NCBI RefSeq assembly: GCF_004912195.1
Contig: NZ_STGW01000002.1
Location: forward strand, 300,251 to 341,157
From: Nocardioides caeni
Lineage (GTDB): Bacteria; Actinomycetota; Actinomycetes; Propionibacteriales; Nocardioidaceae
Length of the DNA: 40,907 bases
Reading direction: 5' to 3'
Below are positions 25,823 to 33,805 of the stretch, in pieces (positions within the stretch are counted from its first letter, which is position 1; every line of letters starts with the position of its first letter). Under the pieces are notes generated by a model, which worked only from the letters and a program-made list of their open reading frames with translations, did not search any database and was not told where the DNA came from. A program made the position numbers and the translations under genes.

Positions 25823-26677
25823 GTGGACACCGCTGCCGTGCTCTCGCTGTTGCAGGACGTCGCCGCCCAGGTGATCACCCCACGCTTCCGGGCCCTCGGG
25901 TCCGGTGAGGTCTCGGAGAAGAACCCCGGCGACCTCGTCACGGTCGCCGACCACGAGTCCGAGGCGCTCATCACCGCCGCGCTCCGCGACGCCCATCCCC
26001 GGGCGCTCGTCCTCGGCGAGGAGGCGATGGCCTCCGACCCGAGCCTGATCGAGCAGTTCGCCTCCGCCGAGCACGCCTTCACCGTCGATCCCGTCGACGG
26101 CACCAAGAACTTCGTGCACGGCTCCCCCGATCACGCGGTGATGGTGGCCGAGGTCCGCGGCGGCGAGGTGACGCGCGGCTGGATCTGGCAGCCCCAGCAC
26201 GAGGCGTCGTACGTCGCCGAGCGCGGCGCGGGCGCCTGGTTGAACGGCGAGCGGCTGACCGTCACGACGAGTGTCACTGCGCCGTACCGCACCGCCCGGA
26301 GGGCGTGGGTGGGCCGCGACCTGCCCTGCCTCGGCACCCTGGAGCTGACCTGGGCCTGCTGCGGCGTGGACTACCCCCGACTCATCGCCGGCGACGCGGC
26401 CGCGCTGGTCTACAGCCGCAGCATGCCGTGGGACCACCTGCCCGGCAGCCTGATCCTCACCGAGGCTGGCGGCGTGATCGGCGACCACGAGGGCGGGCCC
26501 TACCGCCCCCAGGCGCCGTCGTCGGGCCTGATCGCCGCGCCCGACCGCGACACCTACGACGCCGTGCGCGCAGCGCTGACTGCCTGCCCCCTGGTGGTCG
26601 AGGAGCCCGCGAGGGACGAGCGGGCGTCTCGAGACCCCTGTGCGGACCTCGTTGAGGTGACCACAGACATCTCGTGA
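25823..26677 (+). CDS. Inositol-monophosphatase-family phosphatase (possibly histidinol-phosphatase)
   Basis: A 284-residue Mg-dependent phosphatase. The family metal sites are GEEA (about 72-75), DPVDGTKNF (93-101) and PWDHLPGSLILTEAGG (near 206-221). Members hydrolyse inositol-1-P, fructose-1,6-bisP or histidinol-P; the motif set does not decide which, though an Rv3137/HisN-like role is possible. The last 27 or so residues (from about LVVEEPARDERAS) are encoded by a dispersed intergenic repeat and are unlike the family, so the native stop was probably displaced. The GTG start is leaderless. Confidence 0.9.
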   Translation: MDTAAVLSLLQDVAAQVITPRFRALGSGEVSEKNPGDLVTVADHESEALITAALRDAHPRALVLGEEAMASDPSLIEQFASAEHAFTVDPVDGTKNFVHGSPDHAVMVAEVRGGEVTRGWIWQPQHEASYVAERGAGAWLNGERLTVTTSVTAPYRTARRAWVGRDLPCLGTLELTWACCGVDYPRLIAGDAAALVYSRSMPWDHLPGSLILTEAGGVIGDHEGGPYRPQAPSSGLIAAPDRDTYDAVRAALTACPLVVEEPARDERASRDPCADLVEVTTDIS

Positions 26678-26709
26678 CGCTCGCTGGCGCTCGCTCCTCG
26701 ATGACCTCG
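26595..26709. repeat. Paired inverted intergenic repeats overlapping a gene end
   Basis: The left arm (26595-26635) contains GAGCCCGCGAGGGACGAGCG, near-identical to 98-117, then TCTCGAGACCCC. The right arm (26670-26709) is in the opposite sense, with TCTCGTGACGCTCGC and CTCGCTCCTCGATGACC. The pair resembles bacterial REP/BIME arrangements and lies between two convergent genes, the left arm being inside the phosphatase frame. Confidence 0.6.
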
Positions 26710-26711
26710 AT

Positions 26712-28133
26712 CTAGCAGGCCGCGGCGACGTCCTCGGTCTCGTTGGCGGCGTAGCCGTCGTTGCGGGACCCGAGGGAGCCGCCGGTGACCTTGCCCGACC
26801 CCTTGCGCTTCGTTGCCTTCTTCGTGCCCTCGGCGCGGTCGATCGCGTCGGACACCATCTGGCGGACGAGATCGATGTCGGGGTCGGCGGTGTTGACCCG
26901 GGGCGGCACGAGCGACACCGTCGAGACCTTCTCGCCGCGTGCGCGCAGGGCGAGCTCGACGAAGTCGTTGAGCGCGCCGCCGGGGATGTCGGTCTGGAGC
27001 ATGGCGCTCGACGCCTCGGCGATCTCCTGGAAGTTGGTGAGCGCACGGCGCGGGTCGACCTGGGTCAGTAGCGCGGTCATCACGCACTTCTGGCGGGCCA
27101 TGCGGGAGTAGTCGTCGCTGCCCTCGCGAGCGCGGGCGAACCACAGCGCGTCGTGCCCGTTGAGCGTGCGCTCGCCGGGCTCGATGTAGCCGGTGACGTC
27201 GCTGCCGAGACCGCCGACGGGGATCCGGTCGCGGACGTTGAGGGTGACGCCACCGAAGGCGTCGACCAGCCGTCGGAAGCCGGCCATGTTGACCATCATC
27301 CAGTAGTTGATGTCGAGGTCGGTGATGCCCTCGATCGCCATGATCGTCGCGTCGATGCCCGGGGTGTCGGAGGCGAAGAGGTCGGTGTGGTCCTCGGCCC
27401 AGGTGCTGACCCCGTTGAGGTAGCAGCCGTCGCAGTCGAAGCCGTCGGGGAACTGCTCGTCCATGACGGATCCCTCCCGGAACGGGAAGTTCTCCATATT
27501 GCGCGGGAGGCCGATCATCACGGTGCGGCCGGTGACGGCGTCGATCGAGGCGACGGTCATCGAGTCCGGGCGCAGCCCCCAGCGGTCGGCGCCGGAGTCT
27601 CCGCCCATCAGCAGGATGTTGTAGCGACCGTTGTGGGCCTCGCCGATGTCGCCGCCGACGAACTGGGTGAGCCAGGCGTGCTGGGCGGCGGCGAGGTGGG
27701 CGCCGAAGAGCATCGTGCCGGCGACGGAGAAGCACAGGATGCCGTTGACGCCGACGACGGCGCGGCGATGCGGGAGCCGCAGGCTGAGCGGCTGGCCGAT
27801 GCGCCAGGCGTCGACGAACAGTGCCGCCCAGGCGATCGCGCCGACGAGCAGCAGCACGCGGGCCCAGCCCATGAACGTGGCGTTGAAGGCCAGCCAGTAG
27901 GCGAAGGGCCGGTGGATGGCCACCACCGCGACGCCGGAGAGTACGACGACCAGGGTGACCAGCCAGATCCGCACCGCGATCCGCCCGACCCTCCGGTTGC
28001 CCGCGATGAGCTGGGCGGACCCGGGCACGAGCAGGGTGAAGCCCATCAGGGTGAGGGCGCGGCGGAAGCGGACTCGTGCGGCGCGCTCCGCCACCGCGTC
28101 CGGCGCCTGCGTGCGCGCACCCGTCTCCGACAC
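26712..28133 (-). CDS. LytR-CpsA-Psr (LCP) family protein with multi-helix N-terminus
   Basis: A 473-residue membrane protein. Four hydrophobic segments (about 28-45, 52-74, 90-108, 125-148) precede an extracellular LCP domain from about 170: NILLMGGDSGADR, RPDSMTVASID, and IGLPRNMENFPF, with the conserved Arg/Asp pattern that binds polyprenyl pyrophosphate. LCP enzymes move glycopolymers from lipid carriers to peptidoglycan. The GTG at 28133 was chosen because GATACT lies 6 nt upstream; the longer frame from 28172 lacks support. A Lys-rich tail ends in Cys. It converges on the phosphatase gene. Confidence 0.9.
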   Translation of the reverse strand: MSETGARTQAPDAVAERAARVRFRRALTLMGFTLLVPGSAQLIAGNRRVGRIAVRIWLVTLVVVLSGVAVVAIHRPFAYWLAFNATFMGWARVLLLVGAIAWAALFVDAWRIGQPLSLRLPHRRAVVGVNGILCFSVAGTMLFGAHLAAAQHAWLTQFVGGDIGEAHNGRYNILLMGGDSGADRWGLRPDSMTVASIDAVTGRTVMIGLPRNMENFPFREGSVMDEQFPDGFDCDGCYLNGVSTWAEDHTDLFASDTPGIDATIMAIEGITDLDINYWMMVNMAGFRRLVDAFGGVTLNVRDRIPVGGLGSDVTGYIEPGERTLNGHDALWFARAREGSDDYSRMARQKCVMTALLTQVDPRRALTNFQEIAEASSAMLQTDIPGGALNDFVELALRARGEKVSTVSLVPPRVNTADPDIDLVRQMVSDAIDRAEGTKKATKRKGSGKVTGGSLGSRNDGYAANETEDVAAAC

Positions 28134-28237
28134 CCGCCCAGTATCACCAGCCACACAGGTCCCACGGGCCACGACGCGCCGGGGCCGGGACCGCGGCCGG
28201 GCCGATCACCGTGCCCGACAACAGCTCGGGCAGCAGC

Positions 28238-29212
28238 TCAGGCAGCAGCGAGCCGGGCGATCTCGTCCGCCGAGGCATTGGCGCCCGTGCACACCACCGC
28301 CGCCGGTCCGCTCGGCGCGCCGCCGTCAGCGAGGACGGCGCGGAGTCCGGCGAGCGAGGCCGCCCCCGCGCCCTCGGCCAGCGTGTGGGCGCGGGCCGCG
28401 AGCAGCCGCGCCGCGGCGTCGATGTCGTCGTCGGAGACCAGCACGAAGTCGTCGAGACGCCCGTGCAGCAGCCGCTGCGGGAGCGGGTAGCCCGTGGTCG
28501 TCGCCAGGCCCGCTGCCCGGGTCGTCGCTGCGGCCTCGACGATCTCGCCGGAGCGCCACGACCGCCAGCCGGCCGGGGCCGCCGCGGACTGCACGCCGAC
28601 CACGCGGGTGCCGGGCGAGAGCTCGTCGCGCACCAGGCACGCCCCCGCCGCCCCCGTGCCGCTGCCGATGGGCACGACGAGCAGGGCAAGGTCCGCCCCG
28701 GTCTCCCGCGCCTGACCGAAGAGCTCCAGGTAGGCCGTCGCGTGGCCGAGCACGATCCGCGGGTCGGTCGGGCACACGAACGAGGCGCCCGACTCCCCCG
28801 CCCGGCGGCGCGCATCCGCGGCCGCCTCGCCGAGCGTCGTACCGCTGACCACGACGTGGGCACCGAGCGCGGCGACCGCGTCGCGCTTGACCGCCGGAGC
28901 GCTCGCGGGCATCACCACGGTCGCATCGACGCCGGCCAGGCGGGCGGCGTAGGCGACCGACTGCGCATGGTTGCCCGTCGAGCACGTGATCAGGCCGCGG
29001 CGTCGCTCGACGGCGTTCAGCGTCGAGGCGAGGTGGACCCCGCCCCGCACCTTGAACGAGCCCGTCGGCAGCACGTGCTCGTGCTTGACCAGGACCTCCG
29101 CGCCCACCGCGCCGTCCAGCAGGGGGTGGGCCTGCAGCGGTGTCGCCGGCAGCTCGGCCCGCACCGCCTCGGCGGCCCGCAGGACGTCGGCGAAGGTCGG
29201 GTCGGTGTTCAC
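28238..29212 (-). CDS. PLP-dependent threonine/serine dehydratase-family enzyme
   Basis: A 324-residue fold-type II PLP enzyme. The cofactor lysine is K54 in LPTGSFKVRGG, the substrate loop is STGNHAQSVAYAARL, and the phosphate-binding glycine loop is GSGTGAAG. It lacks a C-terminal ACT domain, so it resembles catabolic threonine dehydratase or related lyases rather than IlvA. Deamination of threonine or serine to the 2-oxoacid is the default prediction. The GTG at 29212 is the only start clear of an in-frame stop. It diverges from a LysR gene, which probably regulates it in response to its substrate. Confidence 0.88.
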   Translation of the reverse strand: MNTDPTFADVLRAAEAVRAELPATPLQAHPLLDGAVGAEVLVKHEHVLPTGSFKVRGGVHLASTLNAVERRRGLITCSTGNHAQSVAYAARLAGVDATVVMPASAPAVKRDAVAALGAHVVVSGTTLGEAAADARRRAGESGASFVCPTDPRIVLGHATAYLELFGQARETGADLALLVVPIGSGTGAAGACLVRDELSPGTRVVGVQSAAAPAGWRSWRSGEIVEAAATTRAAGLATTTGYPLPQRLLHGRLDDFVLVSDDDIDAAARLLAARAHTLAEGAGAASLAGLRAVLADGGAPSGPAAVVCTGANASADEIARLAAA

Positions 29213-29238
29213 CGGTCCATGGTCGCCGACCGGACACC

Positions 29239-29299
29239 TATCGGTCCAATAGTTGTGATCGCAGTGATTCATCGACAATGCCGATATGAACGGTAGGAT
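29239..29299. promoter_or_regulatory. Divergent lyase/LysR control region
   Basis: TATCGG (29239-29244) and CCGATA (29281-29286) are complementary and flank an AT-richer stretch with TGATCGCAGTGATTCA, a plausible LysR operator. TAGGAT at 29294-29299 lies 6 nt before the LysR GTG, giving a leaderless regulator transcript. Confidence 0.45.
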
Positions 29300-29305
29300 C
29301 GTCTC

Positions 29306-30190
29306 GTGATCGACCTGCGCCGCCTCGAGGCCCTCGTCGCGCTGCACCGCACCGGATCGGTGTCGGCCGCCGCCGCGGAGCTGCACTACGGCCAGCCGAC
29401 CGTCTCCCACCACCTGCGGCGCCTGGAGGCCGAGACGGGCAGTGTGCTGCTGCAGCGTGTCGGCCGCGGGGTCCGGTTGACCCCCGACGGGGAGCGGCTG
29501 GCCCGCCGCGGCGAGGAGATCCTCGGTCTCCTCGCGCGGGCCGAGGGCGAGCTCGCCGCGTCGACCAGCCTGCAGGCCGGCCGGGTGCGCCTGGCCGCGT
29601 TCCCCTCCGGCGCCGCGACCGTCGTGCCGGAGGCGCTGGTGGTGCTCGCCGAGCGCCACCCCGGCATCGAGCTCGACCTGGTCGAGGCGGAGCCGCCGGA
29701 GGCGTTCGAGCTGCTCCGGTCGGGCGCGGTCGACCTGGGACTGACCTTCGCCTACCCCGACCAGCCCGAGCCGGAGCAGATCACTTCGGTCCCCCTGCTC
29801 GACGACCCGTTGCACCTCGTCGTCGCTGCCGACGACGGGCCGGCGCCGGACGACCTCGCCGGCCTGTCCGGTCACGCATGGATCACCGGGTGCGAGCGCT
29901 GTCGTCGCGAGCTGCTCGCCCTGTGCGAGGACGCAGGCTTCGCCCCCGCGATCGCCTTCGCGAGCGACGACTACGTCGCGGTGCAGGCTCTCGTCGCCGG
30001 AGGGATGGGCGTCACCGTGCTCCCCGGCCTGGCGCTGCGCGCCCACCGGCACCCGGGGATCGCCACGCAGCCACTGGCGGCCTTGCGCCGGGTCCAGCTG
30101 TCGACGTACGGCGCGCCACCGCGGCCGCCGGCCGTGGACGCGGTCGCCGCGGCCCTGGCGACCGCGGCCGCTGCCGGCCTCAAGGACTGA
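29306..30190 (+). CDS. LysR-family transcriptional regulator
   Basis: A 294-residue regulator. Residues 1-60 are the winged HTH (LRRLEALVALHRTGSVSAAA, then AELHYGQPTVSHHLRRLEAE). About 90-290 is the effector-binding domain (VRLAAFPSGAATVVPEAL, AVDLGLTFAYPD). The GTG is 6 nt after TAGGAT. It is divergent from the PLP lyase, the usual arrangement for a LysR protein controlling its neighbour and itself. Its 3' end overlaps the convergent thioesterase by 11 nt. The effector is unknown; an amino acid is a reasonable guess. Confidence 0.9.
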   Translation: MIDLRRLEALVALHRTGSVSAAAAELHYGQPTVSHHLRRLEAETGSVLLQRVGRGVRLTPDGERLARRGEEILGLLARAEGELAASTSLQAGRVRLAAFPSGAATVVPEALVVLAERHPGIELDLVEAEPPEAFELLRSGAVDLGLTFAYPDQPEPEQITSVPLLDDPLHLVVAADDGPAPDDLAGLSGHAWITGCERCRRELLALCEDAGFAPAIAFASDDYVAVQALVAGGMGVTVLPGLALRAHRHPGIATQPLAALRRVQLSTYGAPPRPPAVDAVAAALATAAAAGLKD

Positions 30191-30686
30191 GGCGGCCGGC
30201 CTCGATCTCCTGCCGCCGCGCGAGGCGGTGGGCGCGGCGGATCTCCGCCTCCCGCAGCCGGCGCCGGTCGTGGTCGGTCTCGGCCTCCAGGTCCGGCACC
30301 GGTCGCGCCCGCCCCGCCGCGTCGATGGCGACGAACACGAAGTAGGCCGACCCGACGTGGCGCACCTCGGTCGCCAGGTCCCACGGCTGGGCCTCGATCC
30401 GGACGCCGATCTCCATGGACGAGCGGCCGGCCCAGTTGATCTGCGCGAAGGTCCGCACGATGTCGCCGACCCGTACTGGCTCGAGGAAGGCCATCTCGTC
30501 GAGCGCCGCGGTGACCGCCGGTCCGCCGCTGTGCCGCTGGGCGACCACCCCGGCCGCCGAGTCGGCGAGCTTGAGCACCTCACCACCGTGGATGTTGCCC
30601 AGCAGGTTGGTCTGCGCGCGGGAGGTGACCGAGGCCAGCTCGATCCGGGAGTACGACGGCGTGCGAGCCGCCACGATTTCGCTCAC
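30180..30686 (-). CDS. Hotdog-fold acyl-CoA thioesterase
   Basis: A 168-residue thioesterase of the cytosolic acyl-CoA hydrolase group. ANLLGNIHGGEVLKLADSAAGVVA-type sequence (here TNLLGNIHGGEVLKLADSAA) is the signature, followed by LEPVRVGDIVRTFAQI and a Phe/Tyr-rich strand HVGSAYFVFVAID. A charged Arg/Glu-rich tail follows. It hydrolyses acyl-CoA to free acid and CoA; the chain length is unknown. The GTG is 6 nt after TACCGT, part of a shared divergent promoter with the LCP gene. Confidence 0.9.
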   Translation of the reverse strand: MSEIVAARTPSYSRIELASVTSRAQTNLLGNIHGGEVLKLADSAAGVVAQRHSGGPAVTAALDEMAFLEPVRVGDIVRTFAQINWAGRSSMEIGVRIEAQPWDLATEVRHVGSAYFVFVAIDAAGRARPVPDLEAETDHDRRRLREAEIRRAHRLARRQEIEAGRLSP

Positions 30687-30692
30687 CCCCTG

Positions 30693-30702
30693 ACGGTAGC
30701 GT
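30693..30702. promoter_or_regulatory. Overlapping head-to-head -10 boxes (bidirectional leaderless promoter 2)
   Basis: ACGGTAGCGT holds TACCGT on the minus strand (30693-30698) and TAGCGT on the plus strand (30697-30702), sharing TA. The thioesterase GTG is 6 nt to the left and the LCP ATG 8 nt to the right. The gap is 24 bp, as at 14944-14967. Confidence 0.62.
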
Positions 30703-30710
30703 CAGCAGGC

Positions 30711-31919
30711 ATGGCAGGGCGTGACAGCGGCGGCACCGGATCCGGCAATCGATCCGGCGGCGACGACTTCGACTGGATCTACGGCAGCGGAGGTTCGGGT
30801 GGACCGGCCGGTCCGGCCGGAGGACAGCCCGGCGGGGAGCGGAACGATCCCGAGCCGACCCGCCGCATCCCCGTCCAGCGGCAGCAGCCGCTCCCCCCAG
30901 TGCGCCAGCACGGCGCGACCCGCGAGCCCTACGCCTCCCCGACCCCACCGTCGTGGACACCCCGCCGCAACCCGTGGAAGCGCCCGCGGACCTATGTCCG
31001 GCTCGTGATCGGCCTGCTCGTGGTGTGGCTCGCCTTCCTCATCGCGGTCCCGTTCTTCACGTGGAGCAAGGTCGACAAGGTCGACTACGAGCCCGACGGC
31101 GACCGTCCGGGCGAGCAGCCCGGCACGACGTACCTGCTCGTCGGGAGTGACTCGCGCGCCGGCCTGTCGGCCGAGGAGCGCAAGGCGCTGCACACCGGCG
31201 ACGCGGAGAGCGAGCTCACCGACACGATCATGCTGCTGCACACCGGCGACGGCCCGACGACGCTGGTGTCCATCCCCCGCGACTCTCCCCTGGAGATCCC
31301 CGGGTTCGGCGTCAGCAAGGTCAACTCCGCCTTCGCCAAGGGTGGCACTCCCCTGCTGGTGCAGACGCTCGAGCAGGCCACGGGTCTGCGTATCGACGGC
31401 TACGTCGAGATCGGCTTCGGCGGTCTCGTCGGCGTCGTCGACGCGGTCGGCGGCATCGAGATCTGCCCCAAGAAGCGGATCCGGGACCGCGACTCCGGCC
31501 TCAACGTGAAGAAGGGCTGCCAGGACGTCGATGGCATCACTGCGCTGGCCTACGCCCGCGCCCGCAAGCACGACCGCAACCTGTCCGACCTGGCCCGCGT
31601 GCAGCAGCAGCGGGAGGTCGTCGCGGCCGTCGGCGAGAAGGTGCTGTCGCCATGGTCGGTCGTCAATCCGGTCCGCTACTGGCAGCTCAACGCCGCGGTG
31701 CCCGACTTCTTCCGCTTCGGCGACGGCATGGGTCCCGTCGACGCGGCCCAGTGGGCGCTGGCGATGGGCGACCCGGCCCGGTCCTGCACCGTACCGCTGG
31801 CGGCGGTGGCGGGCGATTGGGACGAGGAGAGAGCAGCCCAGCTGTTCGACACCCTCGCCGAGGACCGCACCGGTGACATCACCGAGGACCTCTGCACCGC
31901 CACCGGCCTCGCCGACTGA
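30711..31919 (+). CDS. LytR-CpsA-Psr (LCP) glycopolymer ligase, single-pass
   Basis: A 402-residue protein. A Gly/Pro/Arg-rich cytoplasmic N-terminus (1-94) is followed by a membrane helix (about 96-117) and an extracellular LCP domain from 138: TTYLLVGSDSRAG (140-151), SELTDTIMLLHT, LVSIPRDSPLEIPGFG, GYVEIGFGGLVGVVDAVGGIEIC, and ALAYARARKHDRNLSDLARVQQQREV. These hold the Asp/Arg residues of the pyrophosphate site. In mycobacteria the LCP protein Rv3267 joins arabinogalactan to peptidoglycan, so this gene is a candidate for attaching the galactan made at 18.6-25.3 kb. It is leaderless from a bidirectional promoter. Confidence 0.93.
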   Translation: MAGRDSGGTGSGNRSGGDDFDWIYGSGGSGGPAGPAGGQPGGERNDPEPTRRIPVQRQQPLPPVRQHGATREPYASPTPPSWTPRRNPWKRPRTYVRLVIGLLVVWLAFLIAVPFFTWSKVDKVDYEPDGDRPGEQPGTTYLLVGSDSRAGLSAEERKALHTGDAESELTDTIMLLHTGDGPTTLVSIPRDSPLEIPGFGVSKVNSAFAKGGTPLLVQTLEQATGLRIDGYVEIGFGGLVGVVDAVGGIEICPKKRIRDRDSGLNVKKGCQDVDGITALAYARARKHDRNLSDLARVQQQREVVAAVGEKVLSPWSVVNPVRYWQLNAAVPDFFRFGDGMGPVDAAQWALAMGDPARSCTVPLAAVAGDWDEERAAQLFDTLAEDRTGDITEDLCTATGLAD

Positions 31920-31958
31920 CGCGCCGGCCGGCACCCCATCGATCCCGAGGAAGACGAC

Positions 31959-32825
31959 ATGACCTACGAGACCCTGTCCTGCGAGATCGACGACGACGGC
32001 GTCGCCACGCTCACGCTCAGCCGCCCCGACGCCCTCAATGCCTTCGACCTCACCATGGCCCGTGAGCTCGAGCAGTTCTTCGCGGTCGACGCCCACGACG
32101 ACGCGATCCGCGCCATCGTGGTGACGGGCGAGGGACGCGCCTTCTGCGCCGGCATGGACCTCTCCGCCGAAGGCAACGTGTTCGGGCTGGACGAGAGTCT
32201 CTCCCCGACGCCGGAGGAGTTCCGGGCGTCCTACGACCAGGCGCCCTACGACGACGGGATCCGCGACACCGGCGGCAAGGTCACGCTGGCGATCCACGCG
32301 CTGCCCAAGCCCGTCATCGCCGCCATCAACGGCCCGGCCGTCGGCATCGGCGCGACGATGACGCTCGCCATGGACATCCGGATGGCCTCGGAGAAGGCCC
32401 GGATCGGCTTCGTCTTCGGCCGCCTCGGCATCGTCCCGGAAGCGTGCTCGAGCTGGTTCCTCCCACGGATCGTCGGCATCCAGCAGGCGCTGGAGTGGGT
32501 CTACTCCGCCGAGATCCTGACCGCCGAGCAGGCACTCGCCGGCCGGCTGGTCCGCAGTGTCCACGCCCCCGACGAACTCGTCGCCGCCGCCCAGGAGCTG
32601 GCCCGCACGTTCGTCGTGGACCGCTCGCTCGTGGCACTGGGCCTGGCCAAACGGCTCATCCATCGCAACGGCGCCGCAGCCCATCCGCTCGAGGCCCACC
32701 TCACCGACTCGCTGGCGATGTACTGGACCTCGGTCGGCGACGGCAAGGAGGGCGTCGCCGCCTTCCGCGAGAAGCGGGCACCCCGCTTCACCGGCAGGGC
32801 CTCGGAGCTGCCCGCCATCGAGTGA
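31959..32825 (+). CDS. Enoyl-CoA hydratase/isomerase family protein (crotonase)
   Basis: A 288-residue crotonase-fold enzyme acting on acyl-CoA. Oxyanion-hole segments are FCAGMDL (near 63-69) and AAINGPAVGIGATMTLAMDIR. The catalytic-Glu region is GIVPEACSSWFLPRIVG. Activity may be hydration of trans-2-enoyl-CoA or isomerisation; the motif set does not separate them. GAGGAAG precedes the ATG. It follows the LCP gene by 39 bp and may be cotranscribed, though no functional link is evident. Confidence 0.92.
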   Translation: MTYETLSCEIDDDGVATLTLSRPDALNAFDLTMARELEQFFAVDAHDDAIRAIVVTGEGRAFCAGMDLSAEGNVFGLDESLSPTPEEFRASYDQAPYDDGIRDTGGKVTLAIHALPKPVIAAINGPAVGIGATMTLAMDIRMASEKARIGFVFGRLGIVPEACSSWFLPRIVGIQQALEWVYSAEILTAEQALAGRLVRSVHAPDELVAAAQELARTFVVDRSLVALGLAKRLIHRNGAAAHPLEAHLTDSLAMYWTSVGDGKEGVAAFREKRAPRFTGRASELPAIE

Positions 32826-32850
32826 CGGCGGCCGGCCTGGCTCACATGGC

Positions 32851-32994
32851 TCACATGGCCATGAACAGGATCTCCTCGCGCGAGTACTCGCGTCCTGGGT
32901 GCTCCTCGGCCAGGTGCGCCTGCACCCTCTCGACCAGCTCGTCGTCGGTGTCGCCCCGCAGGGTGACGTCGCAGGGACAACGCAGGCTCGGCAT
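32851..32994 (-). CDS. DUF1059-like small protein (47 residues)
   Basis: A short frame beginning MPSLRCPCDVTLRGDTDDEL, then LVERVQAHLAEEHPG, and ending EEILFMAM. The Cys-rich start, the acidic/helical middle and a Glu/His-rich end resemble DUF1059 proteins. A strong GGGAGG lies 4 nt before the ATG, and a TAGAGT -10 candidate is at 33031-33036. It is easy to miss because of its size. Function is unknown. Confidence 0.72.
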   Translation of the reverse strand: MPSLRCPCDVTLRGDTDDELVERVQAHLAEEHPGREYSREEILFMAM

Positions 32995-33030
32995 GGTTCC
33001 TCCCGGAGGGTGAGGGATCTCGGAGGCTCC

Positions 33031-33036
33031 ACTCTA
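33031..33036 (-). promoter_or_regulatory. -10 candidate TAGAGT for the DUF1059-like gene
   Basis: Minus-strand TAGAGT would start a leader of about 30 nt ending at a GGGAGG ribosome-binding site. Confidence 0.45.
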
Positions 33037-33049
33037 GGGCGTTGGCCCC

Positions 33050-33095
33050 TGTCGCTCGTCTCGATACGCCGCCTCGTTCCTCGGCGCGCGGCGGG
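33050..33095. repeat. Dispersed intergenic repeat, copy 5
   Basis: CGCTCGTCTCGATACGCC and CTCGTTCCTCGGCGCGCG carry the CTCGTTCCTCG core of the dispersed family. It lies between the terminator and the DUF1059-like promoter. Confidence 0.5.
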
Positions 33096-33101
33096 GCGGT
33101 G

Positions 33102-33141
33102 AAAAAACAACTCCGGCCGCCCCTGATGGGGCGGCCGGAGT
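33102..33141 (-). terminator. Intrinsic terminator of the sortase-substrate gene
   Basis: ACTCCGGCCGCCCC (33110-33123) pairs perfectly with 33128-33141 over a TGAT loop, a 14-bp stem. On the minus strand it is followed by UUGUUUUUU. It lies 15 nt past the stop codon and closes the sortase cluster. Confidence 0.92.
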
Positions 33142-33156
33142 GTCGAGGCTGGGGTG

Positions 33157-33723
33157 TCAGACGGTGGCGTCCTCGCGGCGCCGACCGTAGGTCACGCCGC
33201 CGGCGCCAGCGGCCAGCAGGCCACCGCCGAGCAGCAGCCACATCATGTTGGGGCCACCGGAGTTGGGCAGGTCCTCGCCGTCGTCGGTGTCGCCGTCCTC
33301 GGCGAGGCGGAACACCAGCGAGGCGTCCGAGGGGAGGAACTGGTTCGGGTCGTCGGGCGTGAACTCCGCGGTGACGAGGTAGCGACCTTCGGGAAGGCTC
33401 GGGCCCGCGATGGCCACCGGCTCATCCACGAAGTGGACGGTGGTCGAGAGCAGCGGCGCGGCGGCGACGGCGCGCGCCGTGCGGGCAGCGCTGCCCGCCG
33501 GCAGGAGCTCGACCGCGATGTCACCCTCGGGCGGCGTCGGGAAGTTGGCGGTGGCGCTGACGAACAGCGTGACCGGCTTGCCGGGACCGTCGGACTGGAC
33601 CTCGATGATGGTCTCAGTCGGGAGCGGACCCCCGGCGTAATTGTCATCTGCGCTGGCCGACGTGGCCGGCACGGCCACGAGCGCAGCGGACAGGGCACCG
33701 AGTGCCACGAGCTTCTTGAGCAC
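33157..33723 (-). CDS. Small sortase-anchored surface protein with LPNSG signal
   Basis: A 188-residue wall protein. Signal peptide about 1-25 (KKLVALGALSAALVAVPATSASA), an Ig-like domain about 35-140, and a sorting signal LPNSG at 152-156 followed by a hydrophobic helix (160-177) and RRRED. The fourth position is Ser rather than the usual Thr. The domain segment GPSLPEGRYLVTAEFTPDD matches GPRLPRGSYLVTMAFTPDD in the second substrate, so they are paralogs. The GTG start has AAGGAGG about 5 nt upstream, partly within a hairpin. Function beyond surface display is unknown. Confidence 0.88.
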   Translation of the reverse strand: MLKKLVALGALSAALVAVPATSASADDNYAGGPLPTETIIEVQSDGPGKPVTLFVSATANFPTPPEGDIAVELLPAGSAARTARAVAAAPLLSTTVHFVDEPVAIAGPSLPEGRYLVTAEFTPDDPNQFLPSDASLVFRLAEDGDTDDGEDLPNSGGPNMMWLLLGGGLLAAGAGGVTYGRRREDATV

Positions 33724-33731
33724 GACATCCT

Positions 33732-33797
33732 CCTTGAACTACCCCATGCAACGACCCGGCTCGTTCAAGGTGACGGGTGTGCTTTGTGTGAAGCCTA
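33732..33797 (-). promoter_or_regulatory. Promoter and leader hairpin of the LPNSG protein gene
   Basis: Minus-strand TAGGCT (33792-33797) is the -10 candidate. In the leader CCTTGAAC (33763-33770 region) can pair with GTTCAAGG (33732-33739) across 23 nt. The second arm includes AAGG of the Shine-Dalgarno sequence, so folding could hide it. Confidence 0.5.
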
Positions 33798-33805
33798 GCG
33801 GGTCC

